A program made the position numbers and the translations under genes. Shown piece by piece: positions 40,145 to 53,200 of a stretch of 64,000 nucleotides of DNA; within the stretch, counting starts at the first letter, position 1; each line of letters starts with the position of its first letter. Source of the DNA: Fratercula arctica (lineage: Eukaryota; Chordata; Aves; Charadriiformes; Alcidae). The stretch spans positions 5,780,501 to 5,844,500 of the forward strand of contig CANTUZ010000005.1 of assembly GCA_947846985.1 (NCBI GenBank). Reading direction: 5' to 3'. Below the pieces are notes generated by a model that made no database searches, had not been told where the DNA came from, and was given only the letters and a program-made list of their open reading frames with translations.

Positions 40145-40221
40145 TAATTAATCCTCTAAGTAATTAATACTAATTATTTAGTAGATGATAATTATGGTAG
40201 TCGATTGCTTTAAACTAATTA
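40145..40221. promoter_or_regulatory. Cluster of five TAATTA homeodomain cores
   Basis: TAATTA occurs at 40145, 40161, 40171, 40189 and 40216, which is five times in 77 bp. TAATTA is the core site of many homeodomain transcription factors. A cluster like this suits an enhancer, but part of it may come from an ancient repeat that carries one such core. Function is inference. Confidence 0.3.
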
Positions 40222-43200
40222 GTTGTAAATGTTTTCATGATATACTATAATGTTTTATATGCAACTGTTATGGTCTGCTGGGCTATAATGTGTATCTTAT
40301 GATGTTTATTCCAGGTCACAGCTTTTAATGGATGATCAGATGAAAGCATACACAAGCTGAAGGACGAGGTTCACACCAGGACTCGTGCTGGGATTGACAT
40401 TACACTAAGTGCAATCCAGAGCAAAGTATTTAGTCCTCCTTACACCACGCATGGAAACAGCGAGGACTTCAAAATTAGGGGCTTGAGCGAAGTGTGATAA
40501 TGCACGCTCAGGGCACAACACAACTCAGCAGCTGTGCAAGGATGACCAGAAAATAACACCTGCAGCCCTGTATATGCTGCTAACAAATGCTGTGCAGGGC
40601 ATAGATCAGCTTTAGGACTTAAGGATGTGTATTCAAGTGAGCTTGCTTTCTTTTTCTTAAATCCAGGAAGGGCAATTGAAGGGTTAGTCCATACTCGCAA
40701 GCCAGTAACAGATATGAACAGTCATCTGAGACTGAGACACAACCTGTGCTGCAAGGGGGAGGGCGCTCTCTTGGTGACTGGAGATAAGGGGCTACAACCC
40801 ACTTCAGCAAAGGGGAATCAGACTGGGTCTCCCACATGCAGCAGGAACGCTCTTACCCCCAGGCCTTTCGGGCATGCTTTTGGCAGAGCTTTTCCAACAG
40901 ATTTCATCACGTCTTTTCTGCAGCTGAGTTGGGCACTGAAATGCCTGGCTTGGGAAACCCAGCAAGGCTTAGGGATGAGGAAGGCACTGATTTCCTCAGC
41001 ACTGCCAGGACACAAGGACGTCTAAGCAGGTGCTGGAGACACTGGCATCTCTTTGCCTTTGACTATTGCTCTGACAGTAGCAGCTTAGCATCGTTTGAAT
41101 GGCAGTAGTACTTCAACAGCGCAACAAAGCAAAGTTTTAGCTTTAAAATGTGTTTCAAGTAAGAAAAGCACTGTGTCAGAAATTACTTCACAGGGCTCTG
41201 TGCTTTGTTCTCCCCCCAGTGACTCCACATCAGATCCGATAGGCTTGCAAAACAAATGATTTTTCTAAATGTCATCTCTAGCACACAGAATCCCCAAGAT
41301 CTGAAAGTCAGCCTGTGCTCATTGCACTTCTTGCACCATTACAAATAATAGTTTTGCAGTCCAAATCTGAAATTGCAATTTTTGACAGAATGGAATTCAG
41401 CTCAGCTCTCTACAAAATGACTGGTTTAGTACCAACTATTAAAAAAACAAAAATAAATTTGTATTCCCACTACAAATTAAACATAAAAAGTCAAAGACCA
41501 CCAGGCAACTTCAATCACTAACTTCCACCATTTGAATTATTCTGACAGATAAGAATTGTCATGAAAATAAATTAATGTGAGGCTGAAGCCAGAACTGTTG
41601 CTTACTATATATATATTTATAAGAGTATAAAGGGCATTGATTCACTGAGTTCACAGGCATTGCAATGCTGCTCTTTCACACATTACAGCCTTTTAAGTCC
41701 AGAAAATCCCATTTTAATTATGTACTCTAACCTCCTGTTTAGCACTAGTTGATTTTCGTGCACTAATTTCAGCTTCACAGTCCAAGAGTTGAGTTTGAAC
41801 AAGATGTTTTCTTTCAGAAATATAACCAGTCTTGATTTTACTATTTCCCAGTGATTAAAATTTACATCAGAACTCTTTGTAACCTGCTCCCACTTTTAAT
41901 TATCCTCACCATTTAAAATATACACAGAATAACTTTCTCAAAATTCAGCCTCTTGAGTTTTAGCCTTTTGTTTTTCCTGGACTTTTCTGCCTGGCTAAAA
42001 AGCCTTTTCTTATCAAATTTTGTGTTTTAATTATATATCTGTCCTTTAAGTCTTTATAAATTGAGTCCTGTATCAATGCATCCACTATTTTGCCAGAGAT
42101 CACATTGTGAGATGGCTGTCCTTTAACTTAAACAAACAAAACTGTCATAGTACCAGCTTGATTCTAATCCTTGAAATGTCTGTGTTTTTCCAATATGTAT
42201 AGAAAAATCAATATTAACAATCCAGAAAGCTCTTTTGCTAGCTGTTTTAAAACTCATTTGATGAAGATCAGGTTTTAAGATGTTCATTTATGTAGTTATT
42301 CTTCTAAGGCAAAGCATGTCATCACTATTTTCAAATATAAATACTGTAACAGTATTTAGAACTTGTACCATAGAGATCAATGGGACTTCTACTGCCACAG
42401 CTCTACCGTAAGCCGAGTATAGACATTAAAGTGACACATAGATATTACCTAGAAACAATGCTTTTGGGGGATTCTTTAATATTTTATTGTTTTTCAAAAA
42501 TGTCCTATTCAATATTTTTTAACACTTATCAGCCTGTCTGTAATACTGTGCGTTACCTAGAGCTATATCATTGGACTCTGTCAACTGAACATTTTCAGAG
42601 AAAAGTTTTAGATCACTCTAGTAGCTTTTAAGAGTCCCTGTAAGTTATAATTCTAGTCACATGACATGACTAAATCGGAGGTAGAAAGTACGATCAGATG
42701 TCTTCCCGTAATTATTCGCTTAAGCTCACAAACATCGGCGTGCTTAGTTTTCCTGAGTACCCTTCGGCAATCTGGAAAAGTTATCTTTGCCTACCTATTT
42801 TAAAACACAGTTCAATTTAATTAATTAAAGTGAGATGTAAAGTCAAATTCAAATGTGATTTCAGTGGGCTTCTGTAAGTATTCATTCAGTCAAAAATTTG
42901 TACCTTACTTATCCTCTAGATGCGTTCTGTGAAGGGGCATCAAGCATGCTGTTAGGTTGATTGTGTTGGCCTGAATATTTAGTTCTCCAATAAGCTGCTG
43001 CACCCTGAGGAGAAATTACCATTCAAAGCATATCTGGAATTCCAGAACCATGCTTCTAAGTATCTTTTTGGACTTTTTCAGATTATCTCCTCGTTAGAGG
43101 AGTGTAGGGAATAGGCTGTGCATTTTAAATTTCTCTCCTGAAGAAGCACATTATAGAGAAACTTGGTTGTCCTCCAGATCTTGACTGACATTTGAACAAA

Positions 43201-45334
43201 GAGGTCATCAAGGAGATAAACAAACCACATGAAAACAGGTGAAAGAGCCTGTAAAATAAGCAAAGAATTTGCTTCTAAAGGAACAAAAACTATTTTCCTA
43301 GACATAAGAAAGCTTCGAGTAAGTGTGAATTATGCAGTTGATATTTTCATATTTAGGAAGAGATTTTTTTCTTCAAGGTACCCTTATGGAAAAAAAACCT
43401 ACTGAATCTGATATTGATGAATCCAGTTGGATGATACACATTTTTAATACTGTTCTATAGTTATTCCTCAAAAAAGTACAACTTCTTATATTTTATACAG
43501 AAGAATGAGTTTTCACACAAGCTTTATTCTTGTTATTTTAGGGTTTCTCTTTGATTAGTTCACTTCTGTTGGATGCTCAGAGAGCAGTGGGAAGCCAAGA
43601 GAACATTTTCTCTCTTATCTAGCAAGAAAATTGAGGCTGCCTTTCCAAAACAATCCTCTTTATTATAAACCATCTTTTCTTTGTCACAACAGGATTAAAT
43701 TTATTGTGTTAATTCTGCATAATGTATGGGAGAGTTTTTCAGCAAGCAATTTCTTCTTCAGGCACAGTGGAATTTTGTCCTTGAATTTTACATCCCACAC
43801 AGGCACTGTTTCTATCAAATAAACAATTTTTTCCTCGGCAGTTCTAAATGGAGTGTCTTCCTCTTCTGCTATGCACACATTCTATAATCAAGCTACATGG
43901 TCTTGTGTATCAAATGCTAAAGTCTCTTGCCTTTGCTACTTTTTTCCTTATTTTGTTCAAATTGCAGCTCTTCCATTCCCATCGAATCATCCTTTCACCT
44001 TGACTTGTCTGAATGTCTTCGAGGCTTTCTGACACTTCCCATATCAGTATCAAACTCCTCATATTTATCTGAAAAGTTATACATAGACCTACTGACTTAA
44101 ATGTCTCAGCTTTCATGTCTGGCTGCCATCCTCCGTATTCTTTATCTCCATCGTCCTTTTTTCCCCCCTCTGCCTTTCTTGTTACTAGCTTCCTTACACT
44201 TGAACTATCAACATTTTTCCGAGAAAAAGAAAAGTACTTTCATCTTTCTTCTTCCAAGTTCCTCATCAAACACACTTTTTTAAACTTCCTAGCACAAAAA
44301 TTGCCTCAATAGATAGTGAGAAGTACTATCTGTTCCTGTGCCTCACCATAAAAGACATAAAACAAACTTCATGATCTCTTTTCACTCGAAACATCATCTT
44401 CTTTTAAGACTAGTTTCCTCTTTCTCCATGATCTGTTCCCACCATGCTCTATTGCCATTCTCTATGTAATAAGTTTATAAGCATAAACCTAATGTTCTTA
44501 AATATATGAGGTGCAAAACTTTTTTTTACTACCTCAAAATTTCGCCTGAGAAGTAGGGGTTTTTTTTTCTGAACAAAAAACTAGCTGCATGCCAGGATTA
44601 TTTGGCTCTTCCAAATTTCAAATTCCTATTATAATTCATTGAGATATTAGAGCTCTTCAGAATATGCAAAAAGAATTTCATAAGAGAAAGTACAGAGAAA
44701 CTAACTGTAAGGTTTTCTCCCCTTTCCTATAATAAAATTTCTTGAGCTTCACTATTACCTTACAAAGAGGAAGAATACCCAAAACACAAGCTGAATTTTG
44801 CAAAAAATGATACAATTTTATCAATATCAATGGTAGTGCTGTGTTTACATTCCACAAATGAAGCTTACTTTCTTTTCATTCCAAGGGAAAGTTACAATTA
44901 AATCTAAAAATAATTTATTTGGACAGTGCAACAAAAAGAATGCTGACTGGTCGATATAGCTGCTGTTTTATAATAACTATCACGTCACAATCACCTTACA
45001 TCCAAACCCATGGAAACCTCAGCTGAGCCTTGAGTTGGTATAGAAAAACACTAAAAAATAATAATAAAAAAGCCCCCAAAATCTTGTATTGTTTTCATTA
45101 TGAAAGCTCCCACTTCACATTCTTGGGGTGCGACCTTGCAATGTCAAGGAAATACCTCTCAGGTGTGGGCTGTAAATGCACAGAATATATATTGCTTTAC
45201 CTGCAGCACTGGATTTCTATGATAACTCTAATAACTGCAGCAGAGATAGCCCATATTTCCAATATTCTGTAGTGTGGCTAGTGGAATTTCTTCATTAAAA
45301 ATATTACTTTTTTAAAAAACGTAAGCCTTCAACA
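40222..45334. other. Non-coding stretch, no gene recognised
   Basis: It includes a more GC-balanced patch at about 40370-41110. A 132-codon frame there (40627-41025) shows no domain, and the segment near 40800-40865 resembles an old interspersed repeat ('GGGTCTCCCACATGCAG..CTCTTACC'). From about 43890 to 44430 the plus strand is strongly pyrimidine-rich. The rest is AT-rich with short T and A runs. Confidence 0.5.
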
Positions 45335-45378
45335 ATTCAGCAGAGGGGACCACAGCATCATGGTCCTCTACGCTGAAT
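45335..45378. repeat. Imperfect hairpin-forming inverted repeat
   Basis: Nine pairs (45344-45352 with 45361-45369, one of them G-T) close an 8-base loop. A 2x2 internal loop and seven further pairs (45335-45341 with 45372-45378) follow. The stem is about 18 positions long, which is short for a microRNA precursor. It may be a chance hairpin. Confidence 0.75.
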
Positions 45379-45898
45379 ATTACAATTTGTAAGAAATTAG
45401 TTGAAGAAGTAAACACCTTTCAAGTAGGTTACTAAAATGAACAAACTGAAATTAGATCATTTTCCTTACATACAGATAGCTTTCTTCCCTAGTCTGGACT
45501 GCCTTAATCAATCTGCTCCTTCCAGCCTTTCAGAATCACACTTATTAAAACTCAGTCTCACTCCAAAAGGCTAGGGCAGTAAAACACAATATATTTTTGT
45601 AAACTTGGTTCTATAGCTGGCTGCTTTTCACCCTCTTTTTCCCATGTGCAGAAATGCATTCCAAATGACTGTCTCTCTTTGCCACCTAGTGGGTAGCCTG
45701 ATTTTACAATTGTCTTTGACCTACTTCCCTGTAAAAATATCACCACAGCATCCTACAAAAACATAAAACATGAAGAGTATCTCTGGTGGGCCTTCTGGAA
45801 GCATGGTCAACATACGAAGTATGCCTACATTCTAAACTACAAGGGAAGTTACACAAAGAAGGCTTTGAGATATTGAATTGCTGCTCCAAGGGTAAATC
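45379..45898. other. Non-coding stretch, no feature recognised
   Basis: AT-rich DNA between the hairpin and a CR1 3' end. Nothing specific is visible. Confidence 0.5.
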
Positions 45899-46060
45899 AC
45901 GGAATCATAGAATACCAGGTTGGAAGGGACCCCAAGGATCATCTGGTCCAACCTTTCTTGGCAAAATTACAGTCTAGACAAGATGGCTCAGCACCCTGTC
46001 CAGCTGAATCTTAAAACTGTCCAATGATGGGGAATCGACCACTTCCCTGTAGCTTTTGAA
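45899..46060 (-). mobile_element. CR1 LINE 3' end fragment
   Basis: On the minus strand the fragment ends with GTATTCTATGATTCCGTG, the diagnostic CR1 3' terminus (ATTCTATG-type repeats). Before it come CCCTTCCAACCTG, GGTTGGACCAGATGATC, and further upstream a 'GATTCCCCATCATTGGA' segment corresponding to the ORF2 end. It is a 160-bp, heavily 5'-truncated copy of a different CR1 subfamily from the one at 36 kb. It has one intact 3' end and no coding capacity. Confidence 0.93.
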
Positions 46061-49000
46061 ATAAATCAGAGTGTTTTTCAAACACTCACATAGCATGTAG
46101 TATAAAAGTGTGATTCATTTCTGAAAGAACCAGAAAGTCCTGGCATACTTATTTGCATTGTTAATATATATTTGCTTGTAGGTTCCCCTGTTCTACAGTT
46201 GTGTTGGAATATTGTCAAGTCTGTGCTTCCTCATTTGCATGCAAAAAATTGATGTGGGTAAAGACGAGAAAAACTGTTAGAATTTGCTTAAAATTTCTTG
46301 GCCTTATTACGGAAATTATGATGCTTGCTGATATATGTATTTAAAAAAACCCAAAACCTAATTCAGGTCTTTCCATCGATTTGTTGAAGTCTTCCATTTT
46401 CCCACTGGGCCAACACTAGAGATCAAATCTGGGCAATTATCACGAGGGCTGTGAGGATGCAAACAGTAAGAACTCAACTCCTGAGCAGCTATATCTCCTG
46501 CTTGGCCTTTGTTGAGGCACAAGTTAGTCAAGCCAATGGCCATTTTTATTTTTCACATGCCTGGAATTAAGCTGCTTGCAAATGGCCCAACATCATACCA
46601 ACTGAATCTATGCTATCAGTGTTGCAGACTTTTTCTTATTTTTTAAACCATTTCATATGTATTTGATGAAAGACATGTTACCAGATATTGCAGAGCTAAA
46701 AATACAGACTGTTAATAACTGAACATTTTCTGCTTATGGGGGGGCTAAATGTACAACACGAGATAAGGTAAAGAGACAGATTTGTGAAGCTTGTCTGTGG
46801 AGGCTGACCTGGCAACTTGGTTCTGGAGGTTGGCCTCAATTGCTTCAAGTCATATCTGTACAGACCTGGCCAGTACAGAAGTGTGAAGGCAGTGGATCAC
46901 AAGAACGTTGTTCCTTGTAAGCTATGCATTCAAAACTATGAAGATCAAAAGAGCCATAAGATCTTTTGGGGGTCAGAATATATAACTACTTAGGAGAGAC
47001 TGACTTCAGGGATAAAAAAGTATGTATTTATCAGGAATTTGTACTATTATTTGCAACTAGTAATTAAACTTGTAGTATATCAATAAAGAGAAACTTTAAA
47101 GATTTACAGAAACTCTCCAGTATACACAATAAATAAAACTCTGGTTTGTGCAAAACAAGGCAAATAAAAGCAAGCACCTACTGCCAAGTGGTGACTATTC
47201 AAGAGAGCCTGGATGTCAGAACCTTAGCTATTTGTTACCAGTCTTCTTAAATTAAGTCAATAGACTTTGGCATATTCTATAAAATGAACTCAAATGTGCT
47301 GTGTTATTCCTTGTACTATAACAGGTAAACAGGATAACACAGCTCTCATCTGCTAGCTAACACGAAGCATCATGACAGTTATCAGGCTGTTACACAGAAA
47401 GAAAATTACCCATGTCCCCCTCCTACAGAACAGATTTATTTAAACAGAAATATCTTCTCCAAATTTCCGTCTTGATTTAATGTCCTTCTGATGCTGTATT
47501 TTCTCTAGAAGAGGGAATCAAGCAGTCATTCGTAATTCTTAAAATTTGATAGAGATGGAAATGGTGATTCATTACTTTGTCAGCTCTGTATCAGCTCTTG
47601 GGTTTGGTACTTTTCCAGTATTCCAGTGAAGTTAAAGACAAGGGAAATCAAAGAAAGTCCTTAATCATGTTCCATAATACCACAGTTATTCTCAGCTTGG
47701 CATTCATTGAAGTATTACTGGCATGAATTCATTGCCTGAAGATGCAACTTGCAAGTGGAAATGGGTCAAGGAAGACCCACACTTGATTTGCCAAAGGACT
47801 GCTTTGATGAAAAGACAGAAAATGCATTTGATTTATCTTTCATTTCCCCAATGTCAATTCAAGTCCATTACACAAGGGTAAGTGATTAGAATTAAAAAAA
47901 AAAGGGACTAACAGCTTTCAGTGTTTCTGCTGAGCTCAAGAAATGTCTGTATTCTGCTGAATGGTACTAGCTTCTGGAGACTTTCCATCCACTGAAGACT
48001 GTTTTGAAAGCACTTTGACATTTGTAATAACTTCTTCACTAGCTTGCTTTCACTCCTCAGGTGGATATCCACACCGAGATTACACATACCATATAATATA
48101 ATAATCAATGTGATTTTTAGAAATGCTAAGCAAATAGTTTTCTTGATGTCTGCAATATTGGCCTGTACCACTACTGTAAGTTGTGGCATCTTCCAGTTAC
48201 ATAGAGCATATTCTAAACAAGAACATAAAGTAATTATGCAGTTATTGTGATTTACGGTGCACTCATCCAAATCATATAAATTCAGGTTTGATAGCTAAAC
48301 ACAATGCATACTGTAAGAAGAGATGGACTGGCATAACATGAATAGGTAAGGCAAAACAGGCTAAGCCTACATCTACACAATAAGGGCGCACATTATTGCC
48401 GGCAATGTAAACGTAATTTGGTGGCATTATGAAACTGCAAGAAGTCATCTTCTTTTACTTCTCCCTTTTTTTTTTTTTAATTTCCCTAGTCAAGCAAAAT
48501 GAGTTTTTATGTATATACCTCACTAAATTTCTCCATATCAATCACAATTTCTATATTCCTTTTTTAAACCTTTTTATGGCAGTTCCCACACCACACATGG
48601 TAACTTAATATGCAGCCCTCAGTGAAGAGGTTCCAGATCCTTAGGATGAAGTGGCAGCTGCAGGCAGTTAGGCTAAGACCTAACAAAATAACAATAAATT
48701 GGTGAAGGAATTCATGAAGTGATCATGAGCTCCATAGTTCCTTATCAGTGTTGTCCAGCAGGCTAACCCTCAAAGGCTTCCTTGCTTAAACACAGCATAT
48801 TACAAGTTTCCATAAGAAATTAAGATCTTAGTCTCATAGCTGCATTTCTAATCTCTCTCAGCTTAGTTTCTACACTGGGCTTCCCAGAGTTTACTAACAG
48901 CTGAATAATGCAATTAGGAGGAAATAACACAATCTCACAAGTTTATAATCTTTTTCCTCACCAAGAGAGATCACAGTTTAAAGGACAGATTTCAGTTTAG

Positions 49001-49830
49001 TTTACCAAACTATTCAAAGGACTAGAGTGAAAGTCATTCCAATCCATTGAAGTTAAAGCAATAAAAGAACGCTTCTTCCAAAATACAAGCTTTTTACACT
49101 TAAGCGTCCTACAGCTATCTGGACTATAACATGGAATTGACAAACAAACTGATCTTGAAATGTATTAATGTAAGAATATCAAGAAATAGTAAGAACATAA
49201 AGAAACAGAGATTGAATGAATAAATGTAGGTAATAAGATGAGCCTTTCATCAGAGTAAGATGTGCAATTCAATGGCACATCCTTGACCTAGCCATAAAAT
49301 TCAAATGTATTTCAACTATTTTATGAATTGTATTCAACAGATAACTGATGCTAGGTTCGTACACAGAACAATAAAAAGTTATTAAGAAATCATCATCAGT
49401 GCAGACTATACAACCATAACACTGAAGAATTTTAGGATTAATGCTAACATCACCAGAAAAGAAGATTTCTTACCAATGTCAACAACTGAGAGGATGTCTA
49501 AGCACGGACAGCTAACCTAGAACCTTAGAAAGCTTTAATGCTACAACACCTTGTAACAAATATTTTTTTGAAAAGCATTACTCTTACACTAGTTTCTGTA
49601 TTCTGGAATTAAACAGCTCCTTTCCCCCTGTATTTCAGCATCTCACCTAACTCAGTATCCTGAAGTTACTCCTCATTCAGATACTCAGAAGATGTGATAG
49701 GTATTATCACCTATACAGGAAGAATTCTGTAAGAGAGTAACCTGAGCTATACATCTTACAAAATTTCTCCTGATATACAGCTAGCACTATATATAAACAG
49801 AGTTCCTATAGTAAATCACAAAGTATAATT
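46061..49830. other. Non-coding stretch, no gene recognised
   Basis: No exon, RNA gene or repeat family is recognised. A minus-strand frame at 47908-48270 (120 codons) has no recognisable domain and is not called. A TCTACAC-type motif near 48370 may belong to an old interspersed repeat. Confidence 0.5.
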
Positions 49831-49836
49831 TTCTTA
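49831..49836 (+). repeat. Putative target-site duplication, left copy
   Basis: TTCTTA directly precedes the TG of the LTR candidate and recurs exactly at 50272-50277. Confidence 0.55.
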
Positions 49837-50271
49837 TGTCGGAGAATCTGGGGACCCTAAATGCATAATAATGCAAGTACAATTTAGGACAGGTCAGACA
49901 GAAACTTTATTAACTATGATCATAGTGAGACAACATTTGGACAGCATCTCCCTCTCTGCTCCCCTGCTCTCTCCCAAGTGATTGGAGGGACCCAACCTAC
50001 ATACTGTTTCAGAAAAGGAAGAGGTGAGGAAAAATAATCACGTCAATGTTAACAACGGACAAGTATCCATCCCTGGGAGGGAAGGACTCCTTAAGTAGTG
50101 TGCTAACTGCCAAGGAATCAAACAGTAAATAACATGACAACATGGAGGCTCTTGATGGAGTCTACAGTAGTGGCACACTCAGTATTCTCTTAGCTCAGAA
50201 GAGGGGAGTTGGAAACAATCACAGACTGTCAACTTTTAGTCAGAAAGGAATGGTCGTTTACTAAAGGTAAC
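49837..50271 (-). mobile_element. Candidate solo LTR of an endogenous retrovirus
   Basis: The 435-bp segment begins TGTCGG on the plus strand and ends GGTAAC. The expected final A of an ACA end is missing, presumably by a one-base deletion. It is flanked by the 6-bp repeat TTCTTA. Read on the minus strand it has LTR architecture: an AATAAA signal (49906-49911) about 70 bp before the end, followed by a short U5-like segment ending CCGACA, and a TACTTAAG TATA-like motif upstream near 50090-50097. No retroviral internal sequence lies beside it, so it would be a solo LTR. I do not recognise the family. A 6-bp duplication is more typical of class II (beta-like) elements than of the 5-bp type at 12.3 kb. 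Confidence 0.6.
49906..49911 (-). promoter_or_regulatory. Polyadenylation signal of the LTR candidate
   Basis: AATAAA on the minus strand, 70 bp from the LTR 3' end, is at the usual R/U5 distance. It is one of the main arguments for the LTR call. Confidence 0.5.
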
Positions 50272-50277
50272 TTCTTA
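50272..50277 (+). repeat. Putative target-site duplication, right copy
   Basis: TTCTTA directly follows the right end of the LTR candidate and matches 49831-49836. Confidence 0.55.
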
Positions 50278-53200
50278 CCCAGACCTCTCAATCTTCAATA
50301 TTAATAATTTTACCATAGAGTCTCCACTTACATTTTCCTTTCTACCCATACAACAATTGGATAACCAAGACATGACATGTCAAGACTCCCAAGCTTTATG
50401 TCCATAGCAAGCACTAACCATGGAGCCTGTAAACATACAAGCAAAATTATCGTAAGCATTAGCATACTAAAAGGACAAGCAGAATGGAACCACGAAGAGG
50501 TTACATTTCAAGCTAGTCTGGTATAATTGAGAAAGTGTTATATAATTATACTCACAAAGTATTAATGACAAATAACTACAGATTACTCAATGAGAAGTTA
50601 ATAAGTACATTATTGTTGATGAACAACATGGGTAAATTAGTGGTCAAGGGAAAAAAAAAGGGGGGTTATAGCAAACTGACCGCTACATTTGTACACAACA
50701 TTATCAACTGAAACTGTCAGCCATGAGAAGAAAGGAGCAGGCACGGAAGGTAACTGCATTTGGTAATGAGTCTAATAAAGAGAAGAATAGTCAATACAAA
50801 GCAGGAGGGCAATAAAATTTGGAATGGCTGGAATTGACTTGAAGCATGGGCACACTAAGCATTCAGCATTGAGAGGTGGACGGTAATGAGCCTGTGGGGG
50901 AAAAAAAAATTGGATGGGAAATTTATTCGTAAAGGCCATATGTTGCAAAAGTTTGAGCAGGAGTAGAATGTAGCATGGTGGTGGATAAAACTAAATACTC
51001 TTGGCACTGTGCTTAAGACTGCTAAAAAGAAAATCAAAAGACTGCAAGATCAATTTCAGAAGATACTGGAACAACTACAGCTCTGGTGTGAGAAGGTGAA
51101 ACTCCCACAAGGAACAGTTCTCTGGTACAACATGACACACTTTGCTAAATACAGGCCAAGAAGACTTAGGCAAAATTTCAGGACATATGAGAGTCTGTAA
51201 TGTTACAAAATTTACTGGCATGTGTCTGTATGAAGACTGCTATTTACTCTATTTTACTCATGATTCATCAACATTTCATGAGAAATTCTTGGCCTGGACT
51301 GTGCAACTCATTAATTTGCAGATCACATAACTTATGCATAGGCTTCCATTCTCTGAGCAGAACAAAATTTTTAGAATCCGTTTTTTTCAAAGCAATGCTT
51401 TGAGCAAGCTTTTGATGTGCTCTGTGCAATTCCAAAATTATTTCCATGATTATACATACCACTGGGCTTACCCACTATAATATTTAATGAAAGCAATTAA
51501 AAAAATAAAAAAAGGTGGAGGTGAAGGACAGGCTTTTCTGTTTTTCACACATAGACCTTTTCTCTTCCCTACTGTAAATTCTGCAAGGTCTGAAGATGGA
51601 GTAGGTGTTTAGGGAAACACAAGCTTTACCCTTTCTTTCATTTTCTCATCCAGCACTTGAGAAAACTCTATTCCCATATCGTATTTTTTTTTTAAATGTT
51701 GGGATCCATATTCCACATCTAGCCCAGGTGTTCTCCATCTGCTTTGCTCTGGCTTACTTCTGTTCACATCATTTCTCCATGGTTGCACCTAGATGGCTGT
51801 AAGTGTCAAAAGGTTACAAGTGCTCGAAGGACAAAATGGGCTTCCACTGCTTCTTTTATCACTCTTTGGCAGCAATTCGGGCCATGATCTTTAAAATATT
51901 CAACTTCAGTTACTATTTTGGCTGCTGAGAGGGGCAGGGAAGAAAAGGAAAGAGGGATTTCTAATAATCAGTAAGACAGCGGAACTTCCATGGAGTTCCA
52001 TGGGACAAGACAAACGTACTTCTTTATTTCTGAGGTACTATCCCTGGTAAGTATCAGAGAACCACCATAAATAAAGGTAACATGAGAGCTCCCCAAAGGA
52101 TCACAGCATTCTATCAACTTCAACATTTTATATCTTATCTTTGTGTTCATATTTCCTTTCACTGATATGAGCACATTGCCAAAAGTAATTAGATTTTTAT
52201 CTATCACTAGCTCCATATAATGCTCCCATTTAATTTAATGGGGCCTCTGGTCATTAAAGATACACAGAACTCTCTTGGCCTTGTTCTGCATTTTCCTCAG
52301 TTTGGTATGTTGTTAATATCTGAACACAAAGACAGTAAACTGAGAATACAATTAAAAAATGATAATAAAAAAAACCACCCGAGTTTTCATTGATGATTGT
52401 TTCCAAGCCTTGTTGTCACTTTGTTTAATTTCCATTCTGCTTTAGGTAAAAAGATCTCGTACTGGACTATTTGTGAATATTTATATAAAGTAACATCAAA
52501 GAAACAGTTTAGGGGTTTTTTTTTGATATAAGATTTCCTACACTTTAAGTAATAAAAATACTACACATCGTCACAATGCATCACGTTTTGGAGCACTCCG
52601 AGTGTCTCACAGCAATAAAAGGTATTATATATTTTCTCATGAGGAATGGCATGCACGAAGTTGATAATGTAATAGCATTTACTGAACCCAGAAATAAATC
52701 CCAATATACAAGCTCTCAAGACGAAGTGGTATCTTTCTCACATGTCTCTATACTGAATAATATAAAATGTGATACTGCAATTTAAACAATAATTAATATA
52801 GACAAAGGCAAACCCTTTTTCGAGACATCTTTTCTATTATGCAAATAGAGATTATAGAAGTCCAAAATTCAAGAATATGAGACTTAAAATCAAGACAAAT
52901 GCCTATGCTCTTTGCACTTCTCCATATTAACAACTATATCACAAGGCAAACAATATATTTTTTTTTAAATTTTACACAACAAACACAATGTGACAATTTC
53001 TATTAGGAACTGTGGACACTGGAAGTGTTCCACTGAAATGCACAATAAGTGGATTGTAGACTTAGCCATTTTGGTGTTTTCAGAGATTACTGAAGTAGAA
53101 ATACATTTAAATCCAAAACTTTCAGTTTAAGACAACCTGAATGAAGCTCCAAGCATAGTAATTATAACTTTGACTAGAACTACCTAGCTGAAAAATATTT

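Noticed and set aside
40627..41025. 132-codon plus-strand frame
   Set aside because: Lies over a probable old repeat and shows no domain. Antisense frames of similar length exist in the same patch.
47908..48270. 120-codon minus-strand open frame
   Set aside because: No recognised family and no supporting signals. It could be chance, so it is mentioned only in the block note.
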